Positions 8,688 to 17,372 of a DNA stretch of 64,000 bases are shown here, piece after piece (the first letter of the stretch is position 1; each line of letters begins with the position of its first letter). The translations under genes and the position numbers were made by a program. The DNA is taken from the NCBI GenBank assembly GCA_902825945.1, contig CADECY010000001.1:141366-205365 (forward strand), written 5' to 3'. Source of the stretch: an uncultured Acidobacteriota bacterium. GTDB lineage: Bacteria; Acidobacteriota; Terriglobia; Bryobacterales; Bryobacteraceae. A model generated the notes under the pieces. The model made no database searches and was not told where the DNA came from. It was given only the letters and a program-made list of their open reading frames with translations.

Positions 8688-10133
8688 CTATACGCTCGGC
8701 TTCTTGTAGGTTTGGCGATTCACCACGGCGCCATGCACGTCGTGATGCTGGATCACCAGATGGGCGGAGGCGTCATCGGGATTCACCTGCACGGTGACGA
8801 ATCCTCCCGCGATGCGCAGGAACTTGTGATAACGCGGATCCTCGCCACGGCTTGGTGGAACCGCGTGCGCGTCGCTTGCCGCTCCGCAGCAATATTCGTG
8901 CAGGCCTGTGTCCGGATCGACGGAGTGATACTGCCAATGCCGGTCGCCATTCATCACGATCACGCGGCCCGGAACATTGTCCTTCAGCCATTGGCGGAAC
9001 TCGCGGCCCTCGTTGGCGAACGCCGGATTGGCGTGATTGTCGTTCTTCCGCGCGTGATCCGGACCCACGATCGGATTCGGATTCACCATGATCTTCCAAG
9101 CGGCGTTCGAATTGGTGATCGCCTCCTTGATCCACTTCTTCTGTTCGCTGCCCCAGATCGACTTGTTCGGGCCGTCGGGATCGGTATTCGGCGAGCGATA
9201 GTCGCGGCCATCGGGCAGAAATATTTCGATGTCGCGGCCCCAACGGAAGCGCCGGTACATCGGCTGGTCCTTGGCGGGAGACGGCACCTGCTCACGGAAC
9301 AGCGCCTGACCTTCCGGGAAGGTGAACGGCGCTTGTCCCTTCTTCGCCTGCATGCCCGGCCAGCAGTCGTCGGTGAAAGCGTCGTGATCGTCTTTCTGCC
9401 AATAGCCGGGAACGCTGCGAAGGCAGCTCACCACCGACGGCAGGCTGTACATCCGTTGCCAGTGATAACGCGCGACGGCGGCGGAGTTCACCACCGGATC
9501 GTCGGAATCGTAGTAGACATTGTCACCACACGGAAGCAGGAACCGCGGCTGGAGTCGATGGATCGACGGATAGATGTGGAAGCCGTCGGCGCGATCCTGC
9601 CGGCAATAGATCTGACAGCTCGACAGCGCGAACTTGATGGGCGTTACCTGCGTCGCTACTGGCGCGGTGCGAAATTGGCCGCTCAACATCGCCCCAGCTT
9701 TTCGTGACGATCCGCGCGTCTCGATCGCGAATCGATACTCGGTGTCCGCGGCGAGCCCACGCAGGCGGAACTGGTGTGAGAAATCGGTTTTCGGACCCAC
9801 TTCCACCCAGCCCATCGAGGTGCGCCGTCCGGTTCCGCTGACCGGTTCCGCCGTGAGACGAATCGCGCCGGATGCGCCCGGACACGCTCCTTCGAATTTG
9901 TTGACGTCTTCGCCGGGCTTCACCGGTTGCGCTTTCGGCGCATGCCCTTTGCGCACGATGCCGCTATCGAGCCGCGTGAGCGAGGCGGTGTGACGTGCCC
10001 AGATCACCGCGGAATCGGGCGTGATCTCACCAGTCTTGACTCCGGTGGCTTGCCGAAGCTCGGGCGATTCATTGGCCCACAGGCGCGCGCTGCCGAGCGC
10101 CGCGCCCGCGAATTGGCGTCGCGTGATGTTCAT
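8688..10133 (-). CDS. PhoD-type alkaline phosphatase, Tat-exported
   Basis: 481 residues. The N-terminus is a twin-arginine signal (ITRRQFAGAALGSARLW). It is followed by a PhoD N-terminal Ig-like region and the phosphatase core: LPCGDNVYYDSDDP (metal-binding Asp residues), WQKDDHDAFTDDCWPG and VIVMNGDRHWQYHS, matching the Fe/Ca PhoD active site. The product would be a periplasmic phosphomonoesterase or phosphodiesterase. ppk1 starts 56 bases away on the other strand, so two phosphorus genes share one divergent promoter region; coregulation is an inference and I do not see a convincing Pho box. Confidence 0.85.
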   Translation of the reverse strand: MNITRRQFAGAALGSARLWANESPELRQATGVKTGEITPDSAVIWARHTASLTRLDSGIVRKGHAPKAQPVKPGEDVNKFEGACPGASGAIRLTAEPVSGTGRRTSMGWVEVGPKTDFSHQFRLRGLAADTEYRFAIETRGSSRKAGAMLSGQFRTAPVATQVTPIKFALSSCQIYCRQDRADGFHIYPSIHRLQPRFLLPCGDNVYYDSDDPVVNSAAVARYHWQRMYSLPSVVSCLRSVPGYWQKDDHDAFTDDCWPGMQAKKGQAPFTFPEGQALFREQVPSPAKDQPMYRRFRWGRDIEIFLPDGRDYRSPNTDPDGPNKSIWGSEQKKWIKEAITNSNAAWKIMVNPNPIVGPDHARKNDNHANPAFANEGREFRQWLKDNVPGRVIVMNGDRHWQYHSVDPDTGLHEYCCGAASDAHAVPPSRGEDPRYHKFLRIAGGFVTVQVNPDDASAHLVIQHHDVHGAVVNRQTYKKPSV

Positions 10134-10189
10134 CGCTAGCAGTGTATCGCTTGGGAAAAGGCTTTTGCTGGTAACCTGATTTTTCCCCC

Positions 10190-12286
10190 ATGGGCAAGCA
10201 CGCAGCCGCGGTAACGAAATCGAAACAAATCAGACTGGACGATCCTTCGCTCTACGTCAATCGCGAACTGAGTCTGTTGCAATTCCAGCGGCGAGTGCTC
10301 GAGGAGGCGCGCGATCCCGCCAATCCGTTGCTCGAGCGCGTAAAGTTCCTCTCGATCGTCGGCTCGAACCTCGACGAGTTCTTCATGGTGCGTGTGGCGG
10401 GTATCCAGAACCAGATCGACGCGGGCGTGCAAGAGACCGGCCCCGACGGACTCACTCCCGCGCAAAGGCTCGAAGCGATCCGCGCGGACTACATGGATCT
10501 GCTCGTCGCCGGTCATGCGTGCCGGAAAGAACTCTTCGCTGAACTCGAAGCGCAGGGAATCCGCGTGCTCGACTACGTGGACCTCGGTGGCGGCCAGCGC
10601 GAGTTCGCCGATCAATACTTTCTCGAAACGATCTACCCGGTACTGACGCCGCTCGCATTCGATCCGGGCCGCCCTTTCCCGCACATCTCGAATCTCTCGC
10701 TCAATCTCTCGGTGATGATTCGCGATCAATCCGGCGAAGAGCGCTTCGCACGCGTCAAGGTTCCCGACACGCTGCCGCAGATGGTTCCCCTCCAGAAGCC
10801 TTCGCGGCGGGCACGCGACGTTGCGTTCGTCTGGATCGAACAAGTGATTCAGGCAAACTTGCCCGCGCTGTTTCCGGGGATGGAAGTAGTGGAGTCCCAC
10901 GCGTTCCACCTCACACGCGATGCTGATGTCGAGATTCAGGAGTTGGAAGCGGCCGATCTGCTCGAGTCAGTGGAAGCGGGCGTGCGCCAGCGCCGGTTCG
11001 GCGCACCGGTACGATTGAATGTTCAGCCGGAGATGCCCGACGCACTGCTGGAACTGTTGAAGACGAATCTCGGCGCCGACGACGCGGACGTGTTCCGTGT
11101 GAATGGCCCTCTGGCGCTCAGCCGTTTGCGCCATCTGGCCGCGCTCGACCGGCCCGACCTGAAGGATCCGGCGTTCGTGCCCGCGATCCCCGAACTGTTC
11201 GCCGAGGAGGACGACGTCTTTTCGATCCTCCGCCGGCACGACGTGCTGCTCCATCATCCCTTCGATTCCTTTCAGCCAGTGGTCGATTTCCTGCGCACCG
11301 CGGCGCGCGACCCGCAGGTGCTCGCGATCAAGATGACGCTCTACCGCGTGGGCGCGAAGTCACCCGTGGTCGAGGCGCTGCTCGAGGCGATGCGCCGCGG
11401 CAAGCAGGTGGCGGTGCTGGTGGAGTTGAAGGCGCGGTTCGACGAAGAGAGCAACATCGAATGGGCGCGCGCGCTCGAAGCGGAGGGCGTGCACGTGGTC
11501 TACGGACTCGTTGGCCTGAAGATCCACTCGAAGATCGCGCTCGTCGTGCGCCGCGAAGGAGATGTCATCCGCCGCTACGTTCACATGTCGACCGGCAACT
11601 ACAACGCCGTCACCGCGCACCTTTACACCGATCTCGGACTCTTCACCAGCGATCCCGACATGGGCGCCGACGCGTCGGACCTGTTCAACTACCTGACCGG
11701 CTATTCGGCGAAGTCGGACTACCGGAAGCTGCTCGTGGCTCCGATCAATCTCCGCCAGCGGCTCGAGGCTCTGATCGAACGCGAGATCGCCCACGCGCGA
11801 GCGGGCCGCGACGCGCGGCTGATCTTCAAGATGAATGCGCTCGTCGATGATCGGATCATCCGCCTGCTCTACAAGGCTTCGCAGGCGGGTGTGCAGGTGG
11901 ACCTGATCGATCGCGGCATCTGCTGCCTGCGCCCGGGAGTCCCCGGCGTGAGCGGGAACATCCGCGTCCGGTCGGTGGTGGGCCGGTTTCTCGAGCACAG
12001 CCGCATCTTCTATTTCGCCAACGGTGGCAAGGACGAGATCTATCTCGGGTCGGCGGACCTGATGCCGCGCAACATCAACCGGCGAGTCGAAACGCTGTTT
12101 CCGGTGGAGCGCGCCGCGTTCGTCCGCCAGATCCGGGACAAGATCCTCGCTGTGTATCTGAACGACAACGTGAAGGCTCGTGTCCTATCGCCGGATGGAT
12201 CGTATTCGCGCGTGGAGCGCGAGGCGGGCGCGAAACCGGTGAACAGCCAGGCTGTCTTGTTGGCGGCCCGCGCGAGCTCGAAATAG
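10190..12286 (+). CDS. ppk1: Polyphosphate kinase 1
   Basis: 698 residues, the normal PPK1 length. It polymerises the gamma phosphate of ATP into polyphosphate. Landmarks: the N-terminal domain YVNRELSLLQFQRRVLEEA and VGSNLDEFFMVRVAG; the first phospholipase-D-like half with YVHMSTGNYN carrying the autophosphorylated His; the second half with LEHSRIFYF and SADLMPRNINRRVETLFPV. All expected active-site segments are present. It is divergent from the PhoD gene. No ppx or phoU gene is next to it. Confidence 0.95.
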   Translation: MGKHAAAVTKSKQIRLDDPSLYVNRELSLLQFQRRVLEEARDPANPLLERVKFLSIVGSNLDEFFMVRVAGIQNQIDAGVQETGPDGLTPAQRLEAIRADYMDLLVAGHACRKELFAELEAQGIRVLDYVDLGGGQREFADQYFLETIYPVLTPLAFDPGRPFPHISNLSLNLSVMIRDQSGEERFARVKVPDTLPQMVPLQKPSRRARDVAFVWIEQVIQANLPALFPGMEVVESHAFHLTRDADVEIQELEAADLLESVEAGVRQRRFGAPVRLNVQPEMPDALLELLKTNLGADDADVFRVNGPLALSRLRHLAALDRPDLKDPAFVPAIPELFAEEDDVFSILRRHDVLLHHPFDSFQPVVDFLRTAARDPQVLAIKMTLYRVGAKSPVVEALLEAMRRGKQVAVLVELKARFDEESNIEWARALEAEGVHVVYGLVGLKIHSKIALVVRREGDVIRRYVHMSTGNYNAVTAHLYTDLGLFTSDPDMGADASDLFNYLTGYSAKSDYRKLLVAPINLRQRLEALIEREIAHARAGRDARLIFKMNALVDDRIIRLLYKASQAGVQVDLIDRGICCLRPGVPGVSGNIRVRSVVGRFLEHSRIFYFANGGKDEIYLGSADLMPRNINRRVETLFPVERAAFVRQIRDKILAVYLNDNVKARVLSPDGSYSRVEREAGAKPVNSQAVLLAARASSK

Positions 12287-12639
12287 GCTCCGCGCCGCGC
12301 CGCCGCGTCTGGGCGGCGTTCGAGTCACTTCGCGGATTCCGGGTTCGCGCGCAGGGCACACGCGTCGCTCTGGTTCGCGGCGCGAAAGACATGCGCGATT
12401 CGGAGATGCTGCTTTCGACCGCTTTTCCGAACGCGGGAGTCACCATCGACTTCGAATCGTCCCCTTGTGGACCGCTGACCGTCGGCGAGGGAATGGCGAG
12501 CATGTTCTTCGCCGGATGGATCGGTGCCTTCTTCGGAGCAATCTGGCGCCTGGCCGATGGTGACGGCATCCGCGATCGCACCACGAAGCTGAATCTCGAC
12601 TCCGCCACCTGAGCAGCGGGTGCTAGATTACAAATTGGT
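12287..12639. other. Gap after ppk1 with a doubtful small ORF
   Basis: The 353 bases between ppk1 and the DUF6036 gene. On the plus strand a frame is open from inside ppk1 through 12612; its only ATG is at 12391 (73 codons). Its product would contain a Gly/Ala-rich hydrophobic stretch (ASMFFAGWIGAFFGAIW) and no family I know. No ribosome site precedes the ATG. The 3' end has a TGCTAGATT extended -10-like element at 12620-12628, just before the next gene. Confidence 0.4.
12391..12612 (+). CDS. Possible small hypothetical protein
   Basis: 73 codons from the only ATG in this open frame. The product has one hydrophobic segment near residues 36-51 that could span a membrane. There is no recognisable domain or ribosome site. 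The frame stays open upstream into ppk1, so it may be a decayed or non-coding remnant. Listed only because it fills the gap. Confidence 0.2.
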   Translation: MRDSEMLLSTAFPNAGVTIDFESSPCGPLTVGEGMASMFFAGWIGAFFGAIWRLADGDGIRDRTTKLNLDSAT

Positions 12640-13134
12640 ATGCTCGATCGCGATACGATCGTCACGGCACTGACCGCTCTGTCGGCTCGCCTCGGCTCGC
12701 GGGGAGTCTCCGGAGAGATCAACCTGCTGGGCGGAACCGCGATGGTTCTGGGATTCCAGGCGCGGCAGTCCACCAAGGATGTTGACGCAATCTTCGCCCC
12801 AGCAGCCTTGGTTCGTGAAGAGGCGCTGGCTGTGGCCAATGAACTCGGTTTGGAGGACGATTGGTTGAACGACGCCGCGGAGCTGAATCTGGCACACTTG
12901 CGGGTTCAAAGTCCTCGCCCGGAATACCTGCTGTCGATGAAAGTGATGGCCGCTCGCGCAGCCCGTTTGGGAGAATCGGGTGACAAGGAGGACATCCGCT
13001 TTCTGATCCGTCTGCTCCGGTTGACGTCGGCGGAACAGGTGATGGCAATCGTTCAAACCTACTACGACCCCGCCCGGATCCTGCCTCGATCCGTCTATTT
13101 GGTCGAGGAGATTATCGCGGAGGAAAGCACATGA
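12640..13134 (+). CDS. DUF6036 / AbiEii-like nucleotidyltransferase
   Basis: 164 residues. The nucleotidyltransferase signature is visible: LLGGTAMVLGF (residues 29-39) followed by STKDVDAIF (44-52), with the Asp-x-Asp pair that binds metal, and a later SMKVMAARAARLG helix with the Lys found in AbiEii/MenT-type toxins. Such proteins transfer nucleotides, often to tRNA, and are frequently toxins of type IV-like systems. The next gene overlaps by 4 bases. The ATG at 12640 lacks a Shine-Dalgarno sequence but follows a -10-like TAGATT by 11 bases, so a leaderless message is possible. Confidence 0.8.
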   Translation: MLDRDTIVTALTALSARLGSRGVSGEINLLGGTAMVLGFQARQSTKDVDAIFAPAALVREEALAVANELGLEDDWLNDAAELNLAHLRVQSPRPEYLLSMKVMAARAARLGESGDKEDIRFLIRLLRLTSAEQVMAIVQTYYDPARILPRSVYLVEEIIAEEST

Positions 13135-13517
13135 GTTATCACCGCCCCAAGTCGGTCGCACAAGTCGCTGAGTGGAGCCATTCGGTGAACGAATTCGGCT
13201 ACCATCTCCAGGATTTCCTCCACGAACATGCGGCCCGGCCCGATCCGGCGATGTTCCGCGAACACCCACGCCTATTGCGCGGATTGTTCGCACAGGGGGA
13301 CATCTGTGACGCCTACTTGGCGGCGGTTGCCGCGACGCTTGCGCCGAAGCTAGGCGAGCCGAGGCCCGTCTGGTCCGAAGAGGCGGATCGCTATCTCGAC
13401 ACGCCATGGTTCGCCACGCCAGGCTCGGCGATGCGCGCTTGTTTGCTGCTCGAAAGTCCCGCTCGCTTTCGGGAGAGGAATCTGTTCGTAACCGCGAACG
13501 CGCTATCGGTTGCGTAG
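13131..13517 (+). CDS. Partner of the DUF6036 gene, antitoxin candidate
   Basis: 128 residues starting in an ATGA overlap with the stop of the nucleotidyltransferase gene, so the pair is translationally coupled. It is mostly helical, with no signal peptide or membrane segment, and ends in the distinctive ESPARFRERNLFVTANALSV preceded by PWFATPGSAMRACLL. I do not recognise a named family. The position and coupling resemble a toxin-antitoxin pair, with this protein as the possible antitoxin. That role is inference. Its end overlaps the convergent gene by 15 bases. Confidence 0.75.
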   Translation: MSYHRPKSVAQVAEWSHSVNEFGYHLQDFLHEHAARPDPAMFREHPRLLRGLFAQGDICDAYLAAVAATLAPKLGEPRPVWSEEADRYLDTPWFATPGSAMRACLLLESPARFRERNLFVTANALSVA

Positions 13518-14180
13518 CTTCTCCCGCGCCACCAGCTCCACGCGCGCTGTCTCGATCCGGGCTTCCATCCGTTCGATCAAGGCCCGGATCTCCGGCTGGT
13601 CGAACGCACGTTCAATGCGCGAGGCGCCTTCCGCCAGGTCCGCGCTGACGGCAGGTTCGGTATCGCTGCGCTGCATGCCCCGTAACACCGCGAGCCCCGC
13701 GCGCATCAAGCCGCCCACCGGACCGATCGCGGCCTGAACCCCCGCGCTCAGGATCTCGGCGCTGGTCTTCTTCATCGAGAGATCGAGCGCGGTGCGCGCG
13801 AGAAGCGCCTGGCGCCGCTGTTCGCCTGCCGGGAGAGAGGCGTCGATCCATCCGCGATCCACCGCCCGTTCGGCGAGCCGCCCGAGGAGCACGATCTCGA
13901 CCAAATCGCGCGAGACGTGCCGGACAGCGAACACAATGTTCATGATCTTGCGGATCGGGAACAGCACGATCGCGAGCGGCACCTGTACGGCCAACTTCAA
14001 GCATCCGGCGACGCAACCCTCGGCGGGCGCGGCGAGTGCCGCAATCGCCTCCGGCGCAACCGCCGCACCCCGGCCCGCGGTGGCTTTGGCAACCATCGAG
14101 CGCGCCACACGCTCCCGCAGCCAGTCATCCAACAACGGCACCGGCACGAACCGGGCCGCCGAGTACAACAGACCGGACAA
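13503..14180 (-). CDS. Hypothetical protein downstream of dCMP deaminase
   Basis: The frame stays open into the deaminase gene, but protein-like sequence begins only near LYSAARFVPVPLLDDW, so the start lies close to the deaminase stop. No ATG or GTG is available there; TTG at 14180 is given, and CTG at 14201 or TTG at 14168 are alternatives. About 225 residues: two hydrophobic stretches (VPLAIVLFPIRKIMNIVF and a Gly-rich AAIGPVGGLMRAGLAVL) and a charged C-terminal helix. Probably membrane-associated; the family is not recognised. Confidence 0.55.
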   Translation of the reverse strand: MSGLLYSAARFVPVPLLDDWLRERVARSMVAKATAGRGAAVAPEAIAALAAPAEGCVAGCLKLAVQVPLAIVLFPIRKIMNIVFAVRHVSRDLVEIVLLGRLAERAVDRGWIDASLPAGEQRRQALLARTALDLSMKKTSAEILSAGVQAAIGPVGGLMRAGLAVLRGMQRSDTEPAVSADLAEGASRIERAFDQPEIRALIERMEARIETARVELVAREKLRNR

Positions 14181-14203
14181 CAGGCGCGGCTTCGGCGCCA
14201 GCG

Positions 14204-14671
14204 CTACGCCCGCCGTACCTTGATCCCCGCCTCGGCGAACAGCGTCTCGACCGTCCGGAACTGCTGATCGTAGTAGTCGCTCGAGTACTGCTTCATGCGC
14301 TCGCCGGACACCACCACTTCCCGGATTCCCGCCTGCACGATCGCGCGTCCGCAATCCATGCACGGCATCAGGTCGACGTAGATCGTGCAATCCTGGAGCG
14401 CGGTTCCGCAGCGCGCGGCGTTGCAGATCGCGTTGCGCTCGGCATGCTCGATCCACAAATACTTCTCGGGCCGCACAAGCCGCTCGGGTACGTCATCGCG
14501 GATTCCGCGCGGAAACGAATTGTAGCCTGTCGTACGAATCTCGCGAGCGGGCCCGACAATCACGCATCCCACCTGTGTGTTCGGATCCTTGCTGCGCGAG
14601 GCCACCACCTTGCACACCTGAAGATAGTACTCGTCCCAGGAAGGAATCTCACGCGGAGCAATCTCGGCCAT
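14204..14671 (-). CDS. dCMP deaminase family protein
   Basis: 155 residues of the zinc-dependent cytidine/deoxycytidylate deaminase fold. The active-site pair is complete: HAERNAICNA (zinc His and catalytic Glu) and PCMDCGRAIV (two zinc Cys). The N-terminal SWDEYYLQVCKVVASRSKDP and VGCVIVGP match dCMP deaminase/ComEB rather than tRNA adenosine deaminase. It would make dUMP for thymidylate synthesis. Its ATG is only 18 bases from the divergent glycoside-hydrolase ATG, and TATGAT lies 12 bases upstream, so its message may be nearly leaderless. Confidence 0.9.
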   Translation of the reverse strand: MAEIAPREIPSWDEYYLQVCKVVASRSKDPNTQVGCVIVGPAREIRTTGYNSFPRGIRDDVPERLVRPEKYLWIEHAERNAICNAARCGTALQDCTIYVDLMPCMDCGRAIVQAGIREVVVSGERMKQYSSDYYDQQFRTVETLFAEAGIKVRRA

Positions 14672-14689
14672 TTGAATAGACTAATCATA

Positions 14690-16078
14690 ATGGCTCCGAC
14701 CGTCCTTCTGCTCACCGTCGCGACCGCCTTGATGGCCGCCCAGCCCATCCGGCTGCATCCAAAGAACTCCCGCTACTACGAGTTCCGCGGCAAACCAGTG
14801 GTGCTCGTCACATCCGCCGAACACTACGGCGCGGTGCTCAACGGCGGATTCAACTACGTCAAGTACCTCGACACGCTGGCGAAAGACGGACTCAACCTCA
14901 CACGAGTTTTCTCGGGTGTCTATAGCGAAGTCACCGGCGATTTCGGCATCACGCGCAACACGCTCGCACCCACTCCGGCGAACTACATCGGACCCTACCT
15001 GCGCGTAGGCGCCAAGTTCGACCTCACGCGCTGGAATCCGGCCTACTTCGCACGCCTGAAAGCGTTCGTGGCGGAAGCGGCCAAACGTGGGATCATCGTC
15101 GAGTACACGCTGTTCTGCGTCTATTATTCGGATCGCATGTGGGACCTGAGTCCGCTGAACGCCAAGAACAACACGAACGGCATCGGCGCCTTCCCGCGAA
15201 ACGAGGTGCTCACGATGAAGCATCCGAAGATGGTCGAGCTCCACGAGGCCTTCGTGCGCAAGGTCACGAGCGAACTCGCCGCGTTCGATAACGTGATCTT
15301 CGAGATCTGCAACGAGCCTTATATCAGGGGCGTGGAAGCGGCGGACGATTGGCAACGCCATATCGCAAAGCTGATACCGAAGTCGCATCTGGTGGCGCGC
15401 AACATCGCGAACTTCACGCAGAGCGTGGAAAGGCCGGATCCGAACGTGTCGGTCTTCAACTTCCACTACGCACGCCCGCCAGTCGCGGTGACACAGAACT
15501 ACGGACTGAATCGCGTGATCGGGCTTGATGAGACCGGCTTCGACGGAACGCTCGACGCGATCTATCGTATCCAGGCGTGGGACTTCCTCGCCGCCGGCGG
15601 CGCCCACTACAACAACCTCGATTATTCCTTCGTCGCGGGTCACGAAGACGGGTCGTTCCTGGTGCCTGGCAATTCTCCGGGCGGTGGCAGTGCCGATCTG
15701 CGCAAGCAACTCGGCACGCTGCTGCGTCTCTTCTCTACGCTCGATTTCGTCAAGATGAGGCCCGCCGACACGGTCATCGGCGGGCTCCCCGATGGTGTCT
15801 CCGCGCGGACACTCGCGCGCGAGGGCGGCGAGTACCTGATCTATTTCCACACCGGCCGCGTGCTCGCCAACCACCGGCCGCGCTATGTCTATCGCACGGA
15901 CCGGATGACGATCGCGCCGCTGGTGAACCTTCCGGCCGGTCGATACAAAGCCGAATGGTGGAATCCGCGCACGGGCAAGATCGACTCGACGGAAACCTTC
16001 ACCCACGACGGCGGACGGACTCATCTGGCCTCGCCCGAGTGGACCGAAGATGCGGCGGTGGTGCTGCGCGTACAATGA
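14690..16078 (+). CDS. Secreted glycoside-hydrolase-like protein with C-terminal collagen-binding-like domain
   Basis: 462 residues from the ATG at 14690, which gives a signal peptide (VLLLTVATALMAAQP). The TIM-barrel part resembles the DUF4038/GH5-like group: FRGKPVVLVTSAEHYGAVL, then FDNVIFEICNEPY with a candidate acid/base Glu, and VIGLDETGFDG with a candidate nucleophile Glu. The last ~90 residues (YLIYFHTGR, PAGRYKAEWWNPRTGK) match the putative collagen-binding beta domain seen in these proteins. It should act on an external polysaccharide. It is 18 bases from the divergent deaminase start and 4 bases before the cytochrome gene. Confidence 0.75.
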   Translation: MAPTVLLLTVATALMAAQPIRLHPKNSRYYEFRGKPVVLVTSAEHYGAVLNGGFNYVKYLDTLAKDGLNLTRVFSGVYSEVTGDFGITRNTLAPTPANYIGPYLRVGAKFDLTRWNPAYFARLKAFVAEAAKRGIIVEYTLFCVYYSDRMWDLSPLNAKNNTNGIGAFPRNEVLTMKHPKMVELHEAFVRKVTSELAAFDNVIFEICNEPYIRGVEAADDWQRHIAKLIPKSHLVARNIANFTQSVERPDPNVSVFNFHYARPPVAVTQNYGLNRVIGLDETGFDGTLDAIYRIQAWDFLAAGGAHYNNLDYSFVAGHEDGSFLVPGNSPGGGSADLRKQLGTLLRLFSTLDFVKMRPADTVIGGLPDGVSARTLAREGGEYLIYFHTGRVLANHRPRYVYRTDRMTIAPLVNLPAGRYKAEWWNPRTGKIDSTETFTHDGGRTHLASPEWTEDAAVVLRVQ

Positions 16079-16082
16079 GGGG

Positions 16083-17372
16083 ATGATCCGGCCGGCGATT
16101 CTGCTTGCTCTCGGTTCCGCTTGTTTTGCAGCGAGCGTGCCCACGTTTTCGGGCGAAGTTTACCCGATCCTGCGCGCCAAATGCCAGGGTTGTCACCAGA
16201 AGGGCGAGATCGCGCCCATGGCGTTCATCGATTACGCCGGAACGCGCCCGTGGGCCAAGGCGATTCGCGAGGCTGTGCTGAAAGGGACGATGCCGCCGTG
16301 GCACGCCGATCCGAAGGCGAGCGCGCACTTTCATAATGACCGGTCGCTCACGCAGGCCGAAGTCCGCGCGATCACCGCTTGGGTCGACGCGGGCGCACCC
16401 GAAGGTTCCCCGAAATCGTACCCGGCGCCCGAAAAGGCCTCGGGCGGCTGGACGCTGGGCAAGCCCGATCTCGTCTTCAAGATCCCGAACATGAAGGTGC
16501 CAGCCTCGGGCGATATCCCGTACACCTTCGTCGCCTTCCCGACCGAACTGAAGCAGGATACCTGGGTCTACGCGGCCGAGTGGAAGATCGATCAACGCAG
16601 CGTCGTGCATCATGTGAACGCATTCACACGCCCGCCCGGATCGAGTTACGTCGCCGGATATCCGGCATTGCAGTTCTTCGTTCCCACGCTCACCCAGCGC
16701 CGTGTCGGACGTCCGAACGAAGGCGCCTTCGAACGCCGCGAACTGCTGGTGGGATACGAGCCCGGTTATCGCGCGATTCCCTGGGGACCCACGCAGGGCA
16801 AGCTGATCAAGGCAGGCTCCGATATCGTCGTCGAGGCCCACTACAACGCGTCGGGCAAGGAGACGATCGACGCGTCCGAGATCGGCATCTACTTCGCGAA
16901 GGAACCGCCGAAGGAGCGCGTGGTCACGCTCTCGGTGCAGAACCTGGGATTCGTGATTCCGCCGGGCGACGCGAACTACAAGTCCGATGCGAGCGTCACG
17001 TTCGACGCGCCGGTGAAGGTGGTTTCGGTGCAGCCGCACATGCACCTGCGCGGCAAAGCGATGCGGTTGCGCGCCGTGCTTCCGGATGGAAAGGCGGAGC
17101 CGCTGATCGATGTCCCCCGGTACGACTTCAACTGGCAGACCACCTATTTCCTCAAGCAGCCGCTCACCGTCCCGGCGGGCGGCAAGATCGAGTGCTTTGC
17201 CTGGTTCGACAATTCGCCGAACAACAAGTTCAATCCCGATCCGAAGCGCCCGGTCTCATGGGGCGATCAGAGCTACGAAGAGATGCACATCGGCTTCACG
17301 GAAGTGGCGTTCGACGCGAAGATCGACGCGGACAAGATTCTTGCGGTGGAGAAGAAGGTCGCGGCGCGTTAG
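16083..17372 (+). CDS. Cytochrome c / copper monooxygenase-like fusion, secreted
   Basis: 429 residues from the ATG at 16083, preceded by GAGGGG. After a signal peptide (LLALGSACFAA) comes a class I c-type heme motif CQGCH near residue 36 with MAF and WHAD segments following, then a region resembling the two-domain copper type II ascorbate-dependent monooxygenases (His pair in SVVHHVNAF, and VQPHMHLRGKAM, and a late ECFAWFDNS strand). Such genes are common in Solibacter-like genomes and are mostly uncharacterised. Two decayed copies of its 3' part lie further along in this window. Confidence 0.75.
   Translation: MIRPAILLALGSACFAASVPTFSGEVYPILRAKCQGCHQKGEIAPMAFIDYAGTRPWAKAIREAVLKGTMPPWHADPKASAHFHNDRSLTQAEVRAITAWVDAGAPEGSPKSYPAPEKASGGWTLGKPDLVFKIPNMKVPASGDIPYTFVAFPTELKQDTWVYAAEWKIDQRSVVHHVNAFTRPPGSSYVAGYPALQFFVPTLTQRRVGRPNEGAFERRELLVGYEPGYRAIPWGPTQGKLIKAGSDIVVEAHYNASGKETIDASEIGIYFAKEPPKERVVTLSVQNLGFVIPPGDANYKSDASVTFDAPVKVVSVQPHMHLRGKAMRLRAVLPDGKAEPLIDVPRYDFNWQTTYFLKQPLTVPAGGKIECFAWFDNSPNNKFNPDPKRPVSWGDQSYEEMHIGFTEVAFDAKIDADKILAVEKKVAAR

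Noticed and set aside
13503..14456. 317-codon reading of the gene after dCMP deaminase
   Set aside because: The first ~85 codons are the antisense-like alternate frame of the deaminase; the true start must be near 14180.
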